NCBI GenBank assembly: GCA_020736575.1
Contig: JAGPYM010000028.1
Coordinates: 1 to 64,000, forward strand
Source: Thelonectria olida
Lineage: Eukaryota > Ascomycota > Sordariomycetes > Hypocreales > Nectriaceae
Reading direction: 5' to 3'
Length of the DNA stretch: 64,000 nucleotides
A program made the translations under genes and the position numbers. Positions 33,947 through 44,898 of this stretch are shown here, piece by piece (positions within the stretch are counted from its first letter, which is position 1; each line of letters starts with the position of its first letter). The notes under the pieces are model-generated. The model saw nothing but the letters and a program-made list of their open reading frames with translations. It did not search any database and was not told where the DNA came from.

Positions 33947-35295
33947 AGCGAGAGATCTGGAAATAGAGAGCGAATGGAGAAAAGATGAAGGCAAGCAGCC
34001 GGATATGAGAAAGGTGGCTAAAGGGCCATATTTACCGTGCAGGTCGGCGCGCCGAAAACGCCGCAAACTGACTGCGTATGCTTACATGCGAGCAATGAAT
34101 GGATGGAAATTGATATGCTACTGCTCCGGAATGGCTTGCTGCCTCTGGTACTCTGCCTAGCGTACCTCTACATGCGTTTTGTCATCGAAACCTGGACGCC
34201 AACGATTTGGACAGCAGCTGACTTCAGAACGTATGTTCCTCTTGCAAGGTCCATTTCCGGTTGGAGGATGCGCCCTACAAGCGGGTTGACAGGCTAGACG
34301 GTACGCCAACCCGGAATGGCCCAAGTCCTGTGGCTGATTCGCAGATTCTACTTACTTGTAGAACCGGTGGCGTTAGCTCAACTGTAGTGACGATCCTACC
34401 GATGACTTGCATTCCGCCTCCAGATTCTGCCTTTATAGAGTCGCCTTGATTATATCGCAGTCCATTCTGGGCAGCAGAGGCGATCGAATGCTCCAAGGGA
34501 CACTGATGTTGCCATGCCATCTCTCCAAGAGATATTCAACTCGACGCGACATCCCTGGACCGGTCATGGATATTTGGGCTGATTTCTGCTTTATGAAACT
34601 GAAAATTGTAAAGAAGGTTGGTATTATCTGTATAGAAGACTTCTCCGTAGACTCTCCCCATCTCCATTCTAGGCTGGTCAACTTGGCCGGTTTACGTACG
34701 GTCTATGTCTCTATCGTAATTAGTGATGAATCATTGAGGCAGACTGCAAGGATATTTAGCATACTGTACTACTACATACAGATGTCGAAGTACGGCGTGA
34801 CCGCCTGTTCTAGTCAGGCTAGTTTACACTGAACCTATCAGACTTTCTGGATTCTTAGCGAAGCAAAGACTTCAAGTTTCGCTAGTGTCTGCCACTCAGA
34901 TCTTTTACAAGGCAATAAATGTCTATCAAACACCTATTTCAATTTTGACCTCGTGGGGGAGGCAGCAGAACTGCACAGTTGTACACACGAGACCGTCCTT
35001 TCTAGATTGAGGAGGATGTATAGATTGAAGAGGACGCCCTTCTCTGGAGTAATGGCGCTGAGTGATGTGCTGTTAGCGTTAACGCATCTTGCTACCCATC
35101 ATGCAATCTTGGGTAGGATTCGTCCGGTGATTTTTGACCTTGGGAACGGTAGTGCCGTGCAAAGACTGCCGCAAATGATGGAGTTACCTCATTACATTTG
35201 ATGTTGCATCTTGCACAAGTATGGGGCAGCTGCGAGTACGACTTGATAGATGCGTACCTGCGGCAGTACCCTGAAAGATCCAGCATTTAGGTACT
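33947..35295. other. intergenic, one possible gene remnant
   Basis: The first part is the chitinase promoter region. A plus-strand frame from an ATG at 34488 to 34832 encodes 114 residues with a plausible hydrophobic strand pattern (LAGLRTVYVSIVISDESL), resembling pieces of fungal 2EXR-type proteins, but no start context, splice sites or full domain support it. The rest shows nothing. Confidence 0.3.
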
Positions 35296-36051
35296 ATGGA
35301 TTTATCATGGACCCGACTCAAAACTGCCACACAAGCAGGCATGACGAGAATCGCAGCGGCGGAGATGAAGAGTAGTGCGTCACTAACACGCCGAGCAAGC
35401 AGAGTCCTTCTACCCTACCAACTAGCCTCAACGTGGAGACGACTCTGGTCAAAGATGTTCCGGAATGATGGTTGGCACCGGCATATAGAAAAAGCTGGGC
35501 TGATACCGACTTTAGTTGGTGCCGATCTCCACCTACTCTCCGACGATGACAAGTCGACGCTCAAGTTTCTCGTCCTGGTCGTGCCTCGCAAGAGCGACAG
35601 AGTGACTCTGGCTATGGAGCTGTTCTTTCGTTCCTTGACAAGCCATACCTACGATGCTTCACTCGATCAGGTTACGTTTTCAGATTGGAATCTTGTGGTC
35701 AACGTGGCTAGCCTGAGAGCTAGCGGCACGGTCGTTCTGGAGAAACCCACCCGAGTGTTCAGCCGGGATCAACCTCTCACTCTGACCGTTCTATCCTACG
35801 AGGCGGAGGCTCAGCTTCGAGACATGAGACCTGGCTTTTTTGGTGGATTGTGTAGGGGACTACCACGCTCCACAAACGATATTCAGGATGTCTTTTCGGT
35901 TATGCTCAAGGGTGGAGGCGGAAAGACGATATACCAGAAATTTGAAAGACCTGGGTGTCCACCTGTGCAAGACATCATGGCAACGTACTTGGGCGAAGAG
36001 ATTGGTCCGTGGCGATTTGCGACCAATCACTGCGACATGGGCAACTGTTAG
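35296..36051 (+). CDS. F-box-like fungal family protein, 251 aa, divergent
   Basis: Single exon from an ATG at 35296. The core has the order I associate with a large fungal F-box-associated family: a W-x(3)-F-x-ND-x-W element (LWSKMFRNDGWHRHIEKAGL), PTLVGADLHLL, a LVLVV strand, ELFFRSLTSHTYD, QVTFSDWNLVVNVASL and then a loop with VLEKPTRVFSRD. The N-terminal F-box itself is poor: only an LPYQLASTWRRLW-like remnant precedes the core. The protein at 40897-41628 is a second, also divergent member. Function unknown; ubiquitin-ligase adaptor by family context. Confidence 0.6.
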   Translation: MDLSWTRLKTATQAGMTRIAAAEMKSSASLTRRASRVLLPYQLASTWRRLWSKMFRNDGWHRHIEKAGLIPTLVGADLHLLSDDDKSTLKFLVLVVPRKSDRVTLAMELFFRSLTSHTYDASLDQVTFSDWNLVVNVASLRASGTVVLEKPTRVFSRDQPLTLTVLSYEAEAQLRDMRPGFFGGLCRGLPRSTNDIQDVFSVMLKGGGGKTIYQKFERPGCPPVQDIMATYLGEEIGPWRFATNHCDMGNC

Positions 36052-36139
36052 GACTATTAGAGAATGGCAGACCGCGGGCTGAACACGGGCGGAAATGACG
36101 GTAGCTATTATACAAACTGTACTGGCGGAAACATTCTAT

Positions 36140-38012
36140 TTACAATTTTGGCTGATAGCCACGATCCCTCCTCCCATGCGGCCGTCGGAATGATGGCAGC
36201 CCCCTCACAAAAGCATTCCATGATTCGTTCGTCATGATAGGGGCCGTGATGTAGCCGTCGAACCTTGCCGTGTCCAGCGATCTCAGCATGTCCGGCAGCA
36301 CAGCATCATATGCGTCGACCAACGAGTCGTGAAACACCTTCGTGGTAACATGCCCGTTCTCGATATACCATCCCAAGTCGGTACCCACACACATCCTTTC
36401 GAAAAGGTGCAGGATCTTCGGACAGACGTTGGAATTCCTGGCGGCCTCGTATGCCATCCGGTGGCCGGTGGCTTCAACGAGAGACCTGCAACGAGGGAGA
36501 ACATGACGGTTAAACCCCTCGCTCCTGTGATGTTCGTAACCGCCCACCTCGGAGACCTTGTTCCTTATCTGGGTCCACATGTCAGACTCATGCTGCGCTA
36601 AGAGCGACGAGGAATCCTGTGCCTCGAGTAACGTATATTTGTTTCCTAATAGCTCCGAAGCTAGGCCTAAGAATGCTGCTGAGTCCTGGTTCGCCACAAT
36701 GAGCCATCGAGAGGTTGGGAAGACTTACGTATGCACAATACCAACGTATCGCCTTCCGCGATGGAGTTCCCTTGGAACGTCAGGGCCAGTTCGCTGATCT
36801 GGTTGAAGGCGAAGAGGCCCTGCCATCCGCATCGCTCTAACATGCTATTCAAGACGCTCGATGACCGAATCACTGCCGCCTTAAACACTACCGCAAGGGC
36901 GTGCCGTACGTTTGGCGCTAAATCGGGGTCGGTGAATGCTTTTGTCGTCCGTCGGGCGTATGCGTCGAGCACGATGCCGAGAACCCAGCCGTCGATGAGA
37001 GGCCGCTGCTGCGTGCTGAAGGCCATGATCGGTATCCGCGATTGGCCATCGGGGCTCGCGGTCATTCGCCTCTGACTGTATGCTGCAGCGATGTGAGTTC
37101 CGACTCTGATCGCGGAGATGCCCATGATCGAAAGCGACAGCGTTCCAACGGACACCCGCCAGATGTTGCGTAGAAATTCGCCTCGCTCATCCTTTGGCTT
37201 TGACATCGAACCAAGGAGAGCCTTCGGGCGTAGACGCACATGGCAGAAGCTCGTGATGGAGTGATCTAAGGGTTTCGTGCCTGGCCGAGTTGGTAAAGCT
37301 CGCGATGTGATGCCATGTTTCATGTGTCGAGAGTCACTGAGCCAGACGAGAAACGGCTTCACTCCTCGACCTTCTCCACCAGCTATCAGACGGGCAAACA
37401 CAATGGCCACTCGTGGTACACCGGAATGAGGAGTGGTTGGGGGCATGGCTTTTGCCGCCGCTTCATTGGGGGTGTGGAGATCGAAGGATCCATCTGGCAA
37501 AAGGGTTGCTGTCGTCTCAAGATTGCGTGCGTCTAGTCCGTGGCCGATTTCTGTGAGCATGAACTCGCCACAAATGTCGAACCGCAACAAGCTCTCGAGA
37601 AGATCGGCTAGGTCTGGACGGCCTTTGGCGAAAGCGCTGAGTGTGCCGATGCAGAGGTTGATGTGGATCGTCGCGATGATGAAAGCCGTCATGTCCCGCG
37701 CGGCAATCACTTCAATGTTGGTTAGCTCGGAACTTTTGCATAAAGCTCTAGGATTTCTGGAGATATGTACAATCGAAATGGAAATCCCAAAACTTTTTTG
37801 TCAAATGCTGAATATCGTGGATGGAAAGGCCTATCATTGTTGTGTCATTTGATTGGCCGACATGCCTGTAGAAAGGAAGCCTCACCGCTGTGCCGGCACA
37901 TCATCCGTGCTCTCGCATAGTGCAAAGAAATCCTCTTCACAGATGCCGGCTCGTCTTTGTCATGGGACTGCTGCCAGATGTCGTCCTGGAGAAAGGCTCG
38001 GGAGAAAGACAT
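36140..38012 (-). CDS. acyl-CoA dehydrogenase/oxidase-like protein, 564 aa
   Basis: Four exons, 38012-37886, 37830-37771, 37709-36729 and 36666-36140, all join in frame. Introns are 55, 61 (CTAAC branch) and 62 nt. The protein begins MSFSRAFLQDDIWQQ, then an N-terminal helical domain (LSIHDIQHLTKKFWDFHFD), IHINLCIGTL and FMLTEIGHGLDARNLETTA (residues about 112-130), the flavin-contacting strand typical of acyl-CoA oxidases and dehydrogenases. A C-terminal helical domain follows (SSVLNSMLERCGWQGLFAFNQISELAL, HRMAYEAARN). The expected chemistry is FAD-dependent alpha,beta-desaturation of an acyl-CoA. The length is shorter than canonical peroxisomal Acox (about 660-700) and no SKL-type C terminus is present (ends YQPKL), so activity or location may differ. 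Confidence 0.75.
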
Positions 38013-38618
38013 TGCGCGAAAAGATATCAGAGACGAGGCTGTAAAATGATGGAGCTGTCGCCCAAAATCTCGCTGATTTGGTCAGCGATTTGTGACTTGA
38101 CCGATTACTTGCCTAAAGCTCGACGAAATAGTTAGACAAATATGAATGTGATCAGTTGGAGAAGCGATCAACTAGAGTAACTCGTTGGGCAGTTATAGGT
38201 TCACCATCTGGCTGACTAGTGCGACCGGCGACCTTCTTTTGCAGGAGACTCGAGGCCATCCCGGCGGATATTGGTCTCCCTGCGAGATGAGGGATTGGGT
38301 GTCTCTTTCCATCCGACAAGACAAGTATCATACTCCAAGAGCGGCTAGTTGCCTCAACATGTCCAATCGGCCAGTTCTAGTTGTGCTTTCCAGTCCAGAA
38401 CGGAAAGGCATTGGCAAGAACTCCTGACTCAGAAAACGGGGAATTAATCGAAAATGAACATTCTCACAACGATCGCGTCCTTGGTTCAGACATACTTTGC
38501 GTCCGGTATGTATCCCTTTCTGGTTCTGCGTTTCTGTGTATGTCTTCGACATTGACATGGGTTCACTTCTGCAGCGCATGGAACCCTCATCAAAGTTGCA
38601 CGACAATTTTGTCCTATT
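38013..38618. other. intergenic, no gene seen
   Basis: Between the start of the acyl-CoA dehydrogenase-like gene and the end of the 2EXR gene. Short frames only. Confidence 0.5.
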
Positions 38619-39353
38619 CTATGGGAAGCACCCCTGACCACATGGGGCCGCAAGCACTCTGACTTGCGGTGCATTGTGTCCGGAATAAAAGTCTTTCACC
38701 GCCTGCCTGGGTGATCGTCCCTGTACTAGGAGGTTGATGTGGTTCCCGTGCGTCCACCGATCGTCCGATGGCAAACGATCGTCCATGATTTCTGTGAGTG
38801 TCTCGATGAGAGACGGACTCTCAAGACTCTTCAAGTGTACTTCACCATGGGTGAGACAACTGGGTGCAATGACGATAATTGTCTCGAGATGGGGGAAACT
38901 AGCGAGAGCGCTGAGTATAGCCACAATATCGGCATCAGGCACAATCCCAACAGAAACATGCTTCATTCGATAGATGATGTCTGGTGATGTAGACGGAGAT
39001 TTCAGAAGCTGTACGGAATATAGAGGGTCGTGGAGTAGAAAAGTGGCTCGAGAAATATGGCTTCGAGGCAAAATGCCCCATACGAAATATCGCTTCATGC
39101 GACTCCACTCCTCGGAAGCCTCGCCACAGGCTAGAATCACCGAGATGAGTTTTGTGCGATCGGTTGTTCGGAATGACAAGCGAGGTGCGACTGTATCATT
39201 TAGCACCTTGACGGACACAACCGATGACGATCTCATCAAGATGGCAAGTCTCCAGATTTGCTGTCTGAGTTCAAGTGGTAGAGTTGCGAAGGCTGGGAAC
39301 GACGAGGGTCTCGAGAGGCTTGTTGAAATCTTCATCTTTGCATCCGTGTTCAT
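38619..39353 (-). CDS. 2EXR-domain protein, 244 aa
   Basis: Single exon from an ATG at 39353. Near residues 18-37 it has the 2EXR signature (FPAFATLPLELRQQIWRLA), an F-box-like fungal domain. Later landmarks are RSHISRATFLLHDPL and LSALASFPHLETIIVIAPS. The second 2EXR protein of this window (53254-53991) has the same landmarks in the same order, so the two are paralogues. The domain is widespread in fungi and uncharacterised. The gene is intact and intronless. It is encoded upstream of, and codirectional with, the acyl-CoA dehydrogenase-like gene, with no sign of functional linkage. Confidence 0.7.
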   Translation of the reverse strand: MNTDAKMKISTSLSRPSSFPAFATLPLELRQQIWRLAILMRSSSVVSVKVLNDTVAPRLSFRTTDRTKLISVILACGEASEEWSRMKRYFVWGILPRSHISRATFLLHDPLYSVQLLKSPSTSPDIIYRMKHVSVGIVPDADIVAILSALASFPHLETIIVIAPSCLTHGEVHLKSLESPSLIETLTEIMDDRLPSDDRWTHGNHINLLVQGRSPRQAVKDFYSGHNAPQVRVLAAPCGQGCFP

Positions 39354-40127
39354 CTTGGTAGCAGGCAAAACAGACGTTTTAGTGAGGAAACACTCACGCT
39401 TGAAAGTTGGGAAGAACTAGAATCAAAATATTTTCTTTTCATGTTTTTTTTTAAACCCAAGATCTTAGGAGCAGCAATAGATGATTGTGGCATCCAAAAT
39501 AGGCTCTGTAACCTAAATAAAAAACGAGTTTGGCTGAATTGACGAGTGGCACTATCATTCAACAAGTTTCTTTTGCCATTAGACACGATTCGCAGGCACG
39601 CGATAGAGTGAAAGTGAACGAGCATGCTTCTCCATTCCCTTCTTTTGTGTGCAGAAGGGGTGTTTGATAATTTCAATCAAAGGCTTCTCGGCCTTTGTAG
39701 GCAGCATCCGTTCTGTTAGTCAAAATCATACGAGACCCATCGCCTAAAGCCGTCCGATGAGTGCCTCTTTGGTAGCTGTACGTAATAGACGGCACATGGT
39801 TCATCCGCAGGAATCTGCCGTAAACAGCATATTCAACGATTGAGACTTGGAAGGGTAGTAACATAGCCCCTCTCCAGAAATGCACACCATTTCGGCCGAG
39901 CCTTCATGGCAAGACCAGCAGATGAATGAAGCACCTGACACCACCAACTGCCTTTATTAGGGAGAATACAAAATGATTTTGCAGCTACTCGATAAAGATT
40001 ATCCTGTTTCGATTGCACATGGTAGTTCGAACAACCTCTATCATCAACTCGCTTAACCCATACGTTGCTCCGGATATTATTCACATTCTATTTTGATTCA
40101 ATATTTCGACCAAGGCCTACGACCCCA
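39354..40127. other. divergent intergenic region
   Basis: Between the start of the minus-strand 2EXR gene and the TM2 gene; promoters of both. T- and A-rich near 39425-39540. No gene. Confidence 0.5.
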
Positions 40128-40661
40128 ATGGAATCCAGTGGCAGTGGTCTCGCCCACCCCATAAGAACTTCTGTGGGCGATTCTATGGCCAAAGGACTGC
40201 TACTAATGAAAAATCATTGGGTAATTGTCCTACTGACCTACATGACGGTTCTTCTGATGGGGTTTGCGTCAATGCTTGCTTCTGTTTGTCAGTTCACATG
40301 AAAATCTACTTTCTCTCATGAACGAAAACCCCTAACGCTAACGCATACTCGCCTAGATGATCTTGAGGATCACGATGAGTCTCGGAACTTGCAAGCGAGA
40401 TTCTGGGGAGGATTCGCTGAGCGGCCCATGACCGACAAGTGCTACCAGCAGGAGCGTACCGCCATGTTTCTTTCGTTGTTTCTCGGTCTTCTGGGTGTAG
40501 ACCAGTTTTATGCTCGCCACTGGCCTTTGGCTGTCTTTAAATTTCTCACCATCGGAGGACTAGGACTTTGGTCGTTGATCGATACAATTCTCTGGATAGT
40601 AGGTGGTGTCTATGGCACGCCTGGTTGTCCTGGTGGTAGTGCCAAAGGCTGGCAGTACTAG
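40128..40661 (+). CDS. TM2-domain membrane protein, 154 aa
   Basis: Two exons, 40128-40287 and 40357-40661, around a 69-nt phase-1 intron (GTCAGT donor, two CTAAC elements, GCCTAG acceptor). Exon 1 encodes a short polar N terminus and a hydrophobic helix (near WVIVLLTYMTVLLMGFASML). Exon 2 encodes a polar linker, then the TM2 domain: a helix with FLGLLGVDQFYARHW, where the short DQFY loop sits between two membrane helices, then a second helix (GLGLWSLIDTILWIVGG). TM2 proteins occur in bacteria and eukaryotes; the molecular role is unclear. Membrane topology is three helices. Confidence 0.8.
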
Positions 40662-40896
40662 CTGGCCAAAGATGGTGAAGAGGATGGGCGGGAGAGACGA
40701 TATGGAGAGCGCATAATAGCTCTCGACCCCAGTTACGTTCAGATCAGGGTACTTTCATTGGGGAATAGTCGGCAGAAAATGACAACCATTTACTGTTACA
40801 TATGGCCTGCATGAAGGGCATTCGGCTCATATAACATCTCAATCACTTCCTCCTCCCATCCTCACATCTACTCTTTCTTGAACCGCCCCAGCATAT

Positions 40897-41628
40897 ATGG
40901 AGTCTCTCCCAACTGAGCTGAGACACGCAATAACGTCGTGGCTAACTCCTTTCGAGAAGGCAGTCTACCTGCGTACTCAGAGGGGCGCACGTGCAGATAT
41001 AAGCAATTGCCAACTTGTACATTTGAACATCTGGATGAGTGTATTCAATAACGATAAATGGATCCGTAAAGTTCAATCCAACGGCCTACACCCAGTGCTT
41101 CTGGGCTGTGGCACGAACTATATGGCTTTGGTCCTTGCTAGTGACTCCGTCTTTGACATCACCAAGGGGACATGTCCTGAACTTTTGTTGCCATCCCTGC
41201 GCTCAAAGGCATTGTCGAAGGCAAGCTTGGAAGTGGAATTTCCGTACTTCACGCTGAATATTGTAAATATCATGGAACCAGGACTAGCCATTGACGTCCT
41301 CGATCCAACCCATTGCCTACAAAATGAAAATTCAAGGGTTAGTGCTATTTATTATGCAGACTCATCATCAAGAAAACATGACCTGGAGCCGCACATGGCT
41401 ACCTCCCAGGTATCTGTGGTCGAACTACCTCGCTTCAGCGGACAAAATGTCTGGGTATTTAAGCGCAGATACACAGAGCCTGGGGCGAGAGAGCGGGGGC
41501 TGCCTCGTGCCCTCCCGGACAAATCCAAGGGAGTTACTAGCACGTGTAAATCCTTACGTCCGCTGAGGAAAGCGCCGACCCGACCGACTCGCCCCGAAGA
41601 GAACTCAGCGGATGTTTGGGAACCATAG
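40897..41628 (+). CDS. F-box-like fungal family protein, second member, 243 aa
   Basis: Single exon from an ATG at 40897, 235 bp after the TM2 gene. The N terminus is a recognisable F-box (SLPTELRHAITSWLTPFEKA). Then comes the family core, NIWMSVFNNDKWIRKVQSNG and LHPVLLGCG, equivalent to LWSKMFRNDGWHRHIEKAG and IPTLVGADL in the 35296-36051 protein. The C-terminal 60 residues are basic and Pro-rich without family similarity, so the end may be rearranged. Function unknown; the F-box suggests an SCF adaptor. Confidence 0.6.
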   Translation: MESLPTELRHAITSWLTPFEKAVYLRTQRGARADISNCQLVHLNIWMSVFNNDKWIRKVQSNGLHPVLLGCGTNYMALVLASDSVFDITKGTCPELLLPSLRSKALSKASLEVEFPYFTLNIVNIMEPGLAIDVLDPTHCLQNENSRVSAIYYADSSSRKHDLEPHMATSQVSVVELPRFSGQNVWVFKRRYTEPGARERGLPRALPDKSKGVTSTCKSLRPLRKAPTRPTRPEENSADVWEP

Positions 41629-42082
41629 GAGAAGTTGTTCAGTCAAAGGGTGCAAGAGTGGCAGGTTTGATGAGATTCCCCGCCTCAAGCAATGAGATGA
41701 CCTTACGGAAGGCCTGATTGATGCGGGGTAGTGCTATTAAACAATCGTATTTATGTCTCACCATTTGCTATGACAGCTTGACGTTTACTCGACTACGGCT
41801 CTCCGTAGTAGAGCTTTGATTAAGAAGCTGTATGAATAGAAGTGGTGCATGTTAAAATTAAAATACAAGTACATCTGTTTGCTGAGTCTCGCTTGACTTG
41901 TCACGAAATAAATCCGTCCACAGCACAGCTAGTCAGCCCGGTTTCAAGACCAACGCCAACGACGCACACATGCACACACAAACACCCGAAAAAGGGCAAA
42001 AAAAAAAAAGCAAGAAAAAAAAAAAAAAGGAGAGAAGGGACGGTGCTTCCAATATCGCATACTCTAACGTGTTTTGCGAGAA
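41629..42082. other. convergent gap, A-rich
   Basis: Between the F-box-like gene and the stop of the minus-strand nuclear orphan. It holds an A-rich run (about 42000-42030) and no gene. Confidence 0.5.
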
Positions 42083-42676
42083 CTAAGCATCGGGTGCTGA
42101 TTCCCGGGATTGGTACTCTAAGTAGATCTTGTCGGATAATCTAAGACGCTTCGGCCTGGGTGCACGTTCATCATGCGTTTCAGCAACCTGGCGATTGAGA
42201 TGAGTGTCCTTGACCTCGAGCCCTGATGCCGTACGAGGTTCCCGATCATCCCGCGTCTTCCGTTGCGTTTCAAGCTCCCCGATGGTCTCCAATCTCAGAG
42301 AAGCGCCAGGTGCGGTTTTATCGAAGGCAGCGGAGATAATTCTCTGATCGATCTTGTTTCTCAACTTCTGTTGAGCCATTCCCTGAGTGCATGTCAAATT
42401 GCCCTCAAAGTTGATGCTCGTAACAGAACGCTTTCGCTTTTTTCTGGATGTTGTTATTCAAATAGCATTCCGAGGGCACAGGTAAACCCTCACTTACTGT
42501 AGGATCGGTAGGAATTTTATAGGTTGTTGTAGTGAAGAGGAAGGCGGTGCATCGCCGGCCTCCGCGCCCAAGCTGGGTGGCTGAGGCTCTTTCGGATACT
42601 CGTGATGCTCCTCCAGCTTGTCTGGCTCTGAAGATTGGAGAACCTGAGGTTCTTTTGATATAGGGCTTGGCACCAT
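42083..42676 (-). CDS. nuclear hypothetical protein, at least 179 aa
   Basis: Two exons are supported, 42676-42498 and 42443-42083, around a 54-nt intron (CA-GTAAGT donor, CCAG acceptor). Splicing creates QKKRKRSVTSIN, a strong nuclear-localisation signal; a second (RPKRLRLSDK) lies near the C terminus. The rest is highly charged and probably disordered, the first exon being Pro/Glu-rich. The first-exon frame stays open upstream to about 42805, and another exon-like frame with its own ATG (43078 down to about 42935, CT-rich leader behind it) could be spliced on, so the real protein may be longer. No family recognised. Confidence 0.5.
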
Positions 42677-43197
42677 TGAAGGGAGATAAAGTGCAATGAT
42701 ACCGCGGGTCAGATCATCTACATAAACAGATGGCGATGGTCGCGGTTGAGTGACCCCGACTAGATTTTGCCTGATTATTTGCTGGATATTCCAGGTATTG
42801 GTTGCGTTGGGCAGTGACTCAAGTATATCGATCCATCAATGCGCGATGGAGCGCCGAGCTAGCAGTTTTGGGACTTCGTCCAGCCGTTCTTGTCGTTGTA
42901 TTGCTGGTGCAAGTGTCTAGGGTTGTTTCTCACCGTGCCGGAGCGCGAAGACTTGGCTATGGCTACAAACGGCCTGGAACGCAAGCATAGTCTCTGCGGC
43001 TCCGACGTGTCGGTGCTTTCAAAGAGATCCGTACTGAGATCCAGCACAGGACGAGGCGTCATGGAGGCACACATTTAAAGCCGTTCCCGGGGCACGGCGA
43101 TGGCTTAGACACCTTCTTAAGCTCTTTCTCCTCATTCTCTCAACACGGCTAGAGGAAGGACACCGGGTAGAAACACAACACCTCACCGCGCCCAAGC
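42677..43197. other. divergent region, possible extra 5' exon on the minus strand
   Basis: Upstream of the flavoprotein ATG at 43198. The minus strand from 43078 encodes about 48 residues (MTPRPVLDLSTDLFESTD and on) before a GTGAGA donor-like site; this may be the first exon of the gene that ends at 42083, but I could not find a junction that keeps the frame. Confidence 0.35.
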
Positions 43198-44898
43198 ATG
43201 TTCGATATTACCCAATCAAACGAGCACGAGAATGTTCTTCATTGCGACGTGCTCATCGTCGGGAGCGGTGCAGCGGGCTTAACTGCGGCCGCTGCCACCG
43301 AGGGACTCAACACCATTCTGATTGAGAAGCAGTCCCACGTTGGTGGCACGACGTTCCGGTCAGGTGGCACTATCTGGATGCCAAACAATTACCTCATGCA
43401 GTCCTGGCGCATCCACGACAGCAAAGAGCTTGGTGAACGGTATGTTAATGCCGGTCTCCAGCAGTCAAGCAGTGCCACATCTGGAGCCTTGCCGGAAACG
43501 CAACGTCGTATCAAGGCGTTTCTTAGCGATGGACCAAAGATGATCGACTACCTCCGAACGGAAGGTTTCAAGTGGATGAATTACCCATCCAGCTTCCCAG
43601 ACTATCATCCGGAACTGGACGGCGCTTTGGACCACGCCGGTCGCACGCTCGACCCTGCCATCTTCGATGCGGCATCTCTGGGGTCTTGGAAGCGCTTGTT
43701 GCCTGCGGAAGACGCGTCGCTACTTGTCTTCAGGTTCCAGGATTTCCGAGTCCTTACGCGACCATGGGCCTCGATCCGCGATGTTCTTCACGTCGGCTGG
43801 ATGGCTTTAAAGTCCAAAGTGTACTCGATCTTCTATAACTCACCCATGTCAATGGGACGCTCATTGGTTGCTCAGCTATTATCTATATGCCATAGACACA
43901 AGAACGTTCGCATTTTCACAGAGACCGAATTCGTTGCTTTGTGGCAGAAGAACGGCAATATCATCGGCGGCACGGTGAAGCGTGGGAATGCCACCCTCAA
44001 AATACGCGCATCTCGAGGAGTCTTGTTCGCTACGGCTGGCTTTTCCCGGAACCAACAATTGCGGGAAAAATACTTGAAGTCTACCAACAAGCAATGGAGC
44101 CTGAGTTGCCCAGAAGGTGACACTGGAGACGCGCTACGCTTGACCAAGCGAGTTGCAGCAGACGCTGCTCTGCTAGGTGAGGTTTGGGGGATCCCAACCA
44201 TGAAAGATCCCATCACGGGCCACACAGCGGAAGCCATGTTTGCGATATCCAAGCCCCATTCTATTGTTGTGAGCAAGGACGGCAATCGCTTTTTTGCAGA
44301 GTCGAAGCCGTATGGCGACGCAGTCAGGTCCATGTACACACAAGCCAGGGACGATGGCTGCTGTGCCTGGCTTGTCCTGGACGAAAATTATCGGCAGAGG
44401 TATACCCTCGGCTGCTTGCAGCCCTGGGCCGACGCGACCGAGTTTCTCCAAGACGGTACCTTCATGCGGGCGGAAACCATCGCTGACCTTGGAAAGAAGA
44501 TGGGAATCGACGGGGGCGCACTCGAGAAAACTGTGACTCGCTGGAATGCAATGTGCGATCTGGGAGTAGACTTGGATTACCAGAGAGGCGGCGACGCGTA
44601 TCAGAGATTCATCGGAGACCCCAGTGCGAGGCCGAACCCTTGCATGGGTCGAGTCGGATCCGGTCCCTTCTATGCAATGAAAATCTTCCCTGGCGATGCT
44701 GGTACCAAAGGAGGACTCCGAATCGACGAAAACGGCAGGGTTCTTAGAGTAGACGGCAGTCCTATCCCCGGCCTCTATGCCGCTGGGAATGCCTCGGTAT
44801 CGTTCTTTGAACATTGCTCTCTAGGGGCAGGCATCACTATCGGCCCGGCGATGAAGGACGGCTTTGCCGCGGTGAGGCATATGCAAGAACCTCTCTAG
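43198..44898 (+). CDS. FAD-dependent oxidoreductase, 3-ketosteroid dehydrogenase / fumarate reductase type, 566 aa
   Basis: Intronless from an ATG at 43198. The N terminus is a Rossmann FAD motif (DVLIVGSGAAGLTAA, GSGAAG at 22-27) with the ribose-binding Glu in IEKQSHVGGTT. The capping domain lies in the middle. The C-terminal FAD-binding part has GGLRIDENGRVL and PIPGLYAAGN, then GAGITIGPAMKDGF, the family signature of the FAD_binding_2 superfamily. The sequence sits closest to 3-oxosteroid 1-dehydrogenase/KstD-like flavoproteins, which oxidise ring A of 3-ketosteroids, but fungal relatives also act on other substrates; the substrate is inference. No signal peptide or membrane helix. All nucleotide-binding elements are intact. 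Confidence 0.85.
   Translation: MFDITQSNEHENVLHCDVLIVGSGAAGLTAAAATEGLNTILIEKQSHVGGTTFRSGGTIWMPNNYLMQSWRIHDSKELGERYVNAGLQQSSSATSGALPETQRRIKAFLSDGPKMIDYLRTEGFKWMNYPSSFPDYHPELDGALDHAGRTLDPAIFDAASLGSWKRLLPAEDASLLVFRFQDFRVLTRPWASIRDVLHVGWMALKSKVYSIFYNSPMSMGRSLVAQLLSICHRHKNVRIFTETEFVALWQKNGNIIGGTVKRGNATLKIRASRGVLFATAGFSRNQQLREKYLKSTNKQWSLSCPEGDTGDALRLTKRVAADAALLGEVWGIPTMKDPITGHTAEAMFAISKPHSIVVSKDGNRFFAESKPYGDAVRSMYTQARDDGCCAWLVLDENYRQRYTLGCLQPWADATEFLQDGTFMRAETIADLGKKMGIDGGALEKTVTRWNAMCDLGVDLDYQRGGDAYQRFIGDPSARPNPCMGRVGSGPFYAMKIFPGDAGTKGGLRIDENGRVLRVDGSPIPGLYAAGNASVSFFEHCSLGAGITIGPAMKDGFAAVRHMQEPL

Noticed and set aside
42859..43078. First exon for the nuclear orphan at 42083-42676
   Set aside because: The frame is plausible, but no donor/acceptor pair keeps frame into the next supported exon, so it was not joined.
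43872..44814. Long minus-strand frames over the flavoprotein gene
   Set aside because: Shadows of a clear FAD-dependent enzyme on the plus strand.
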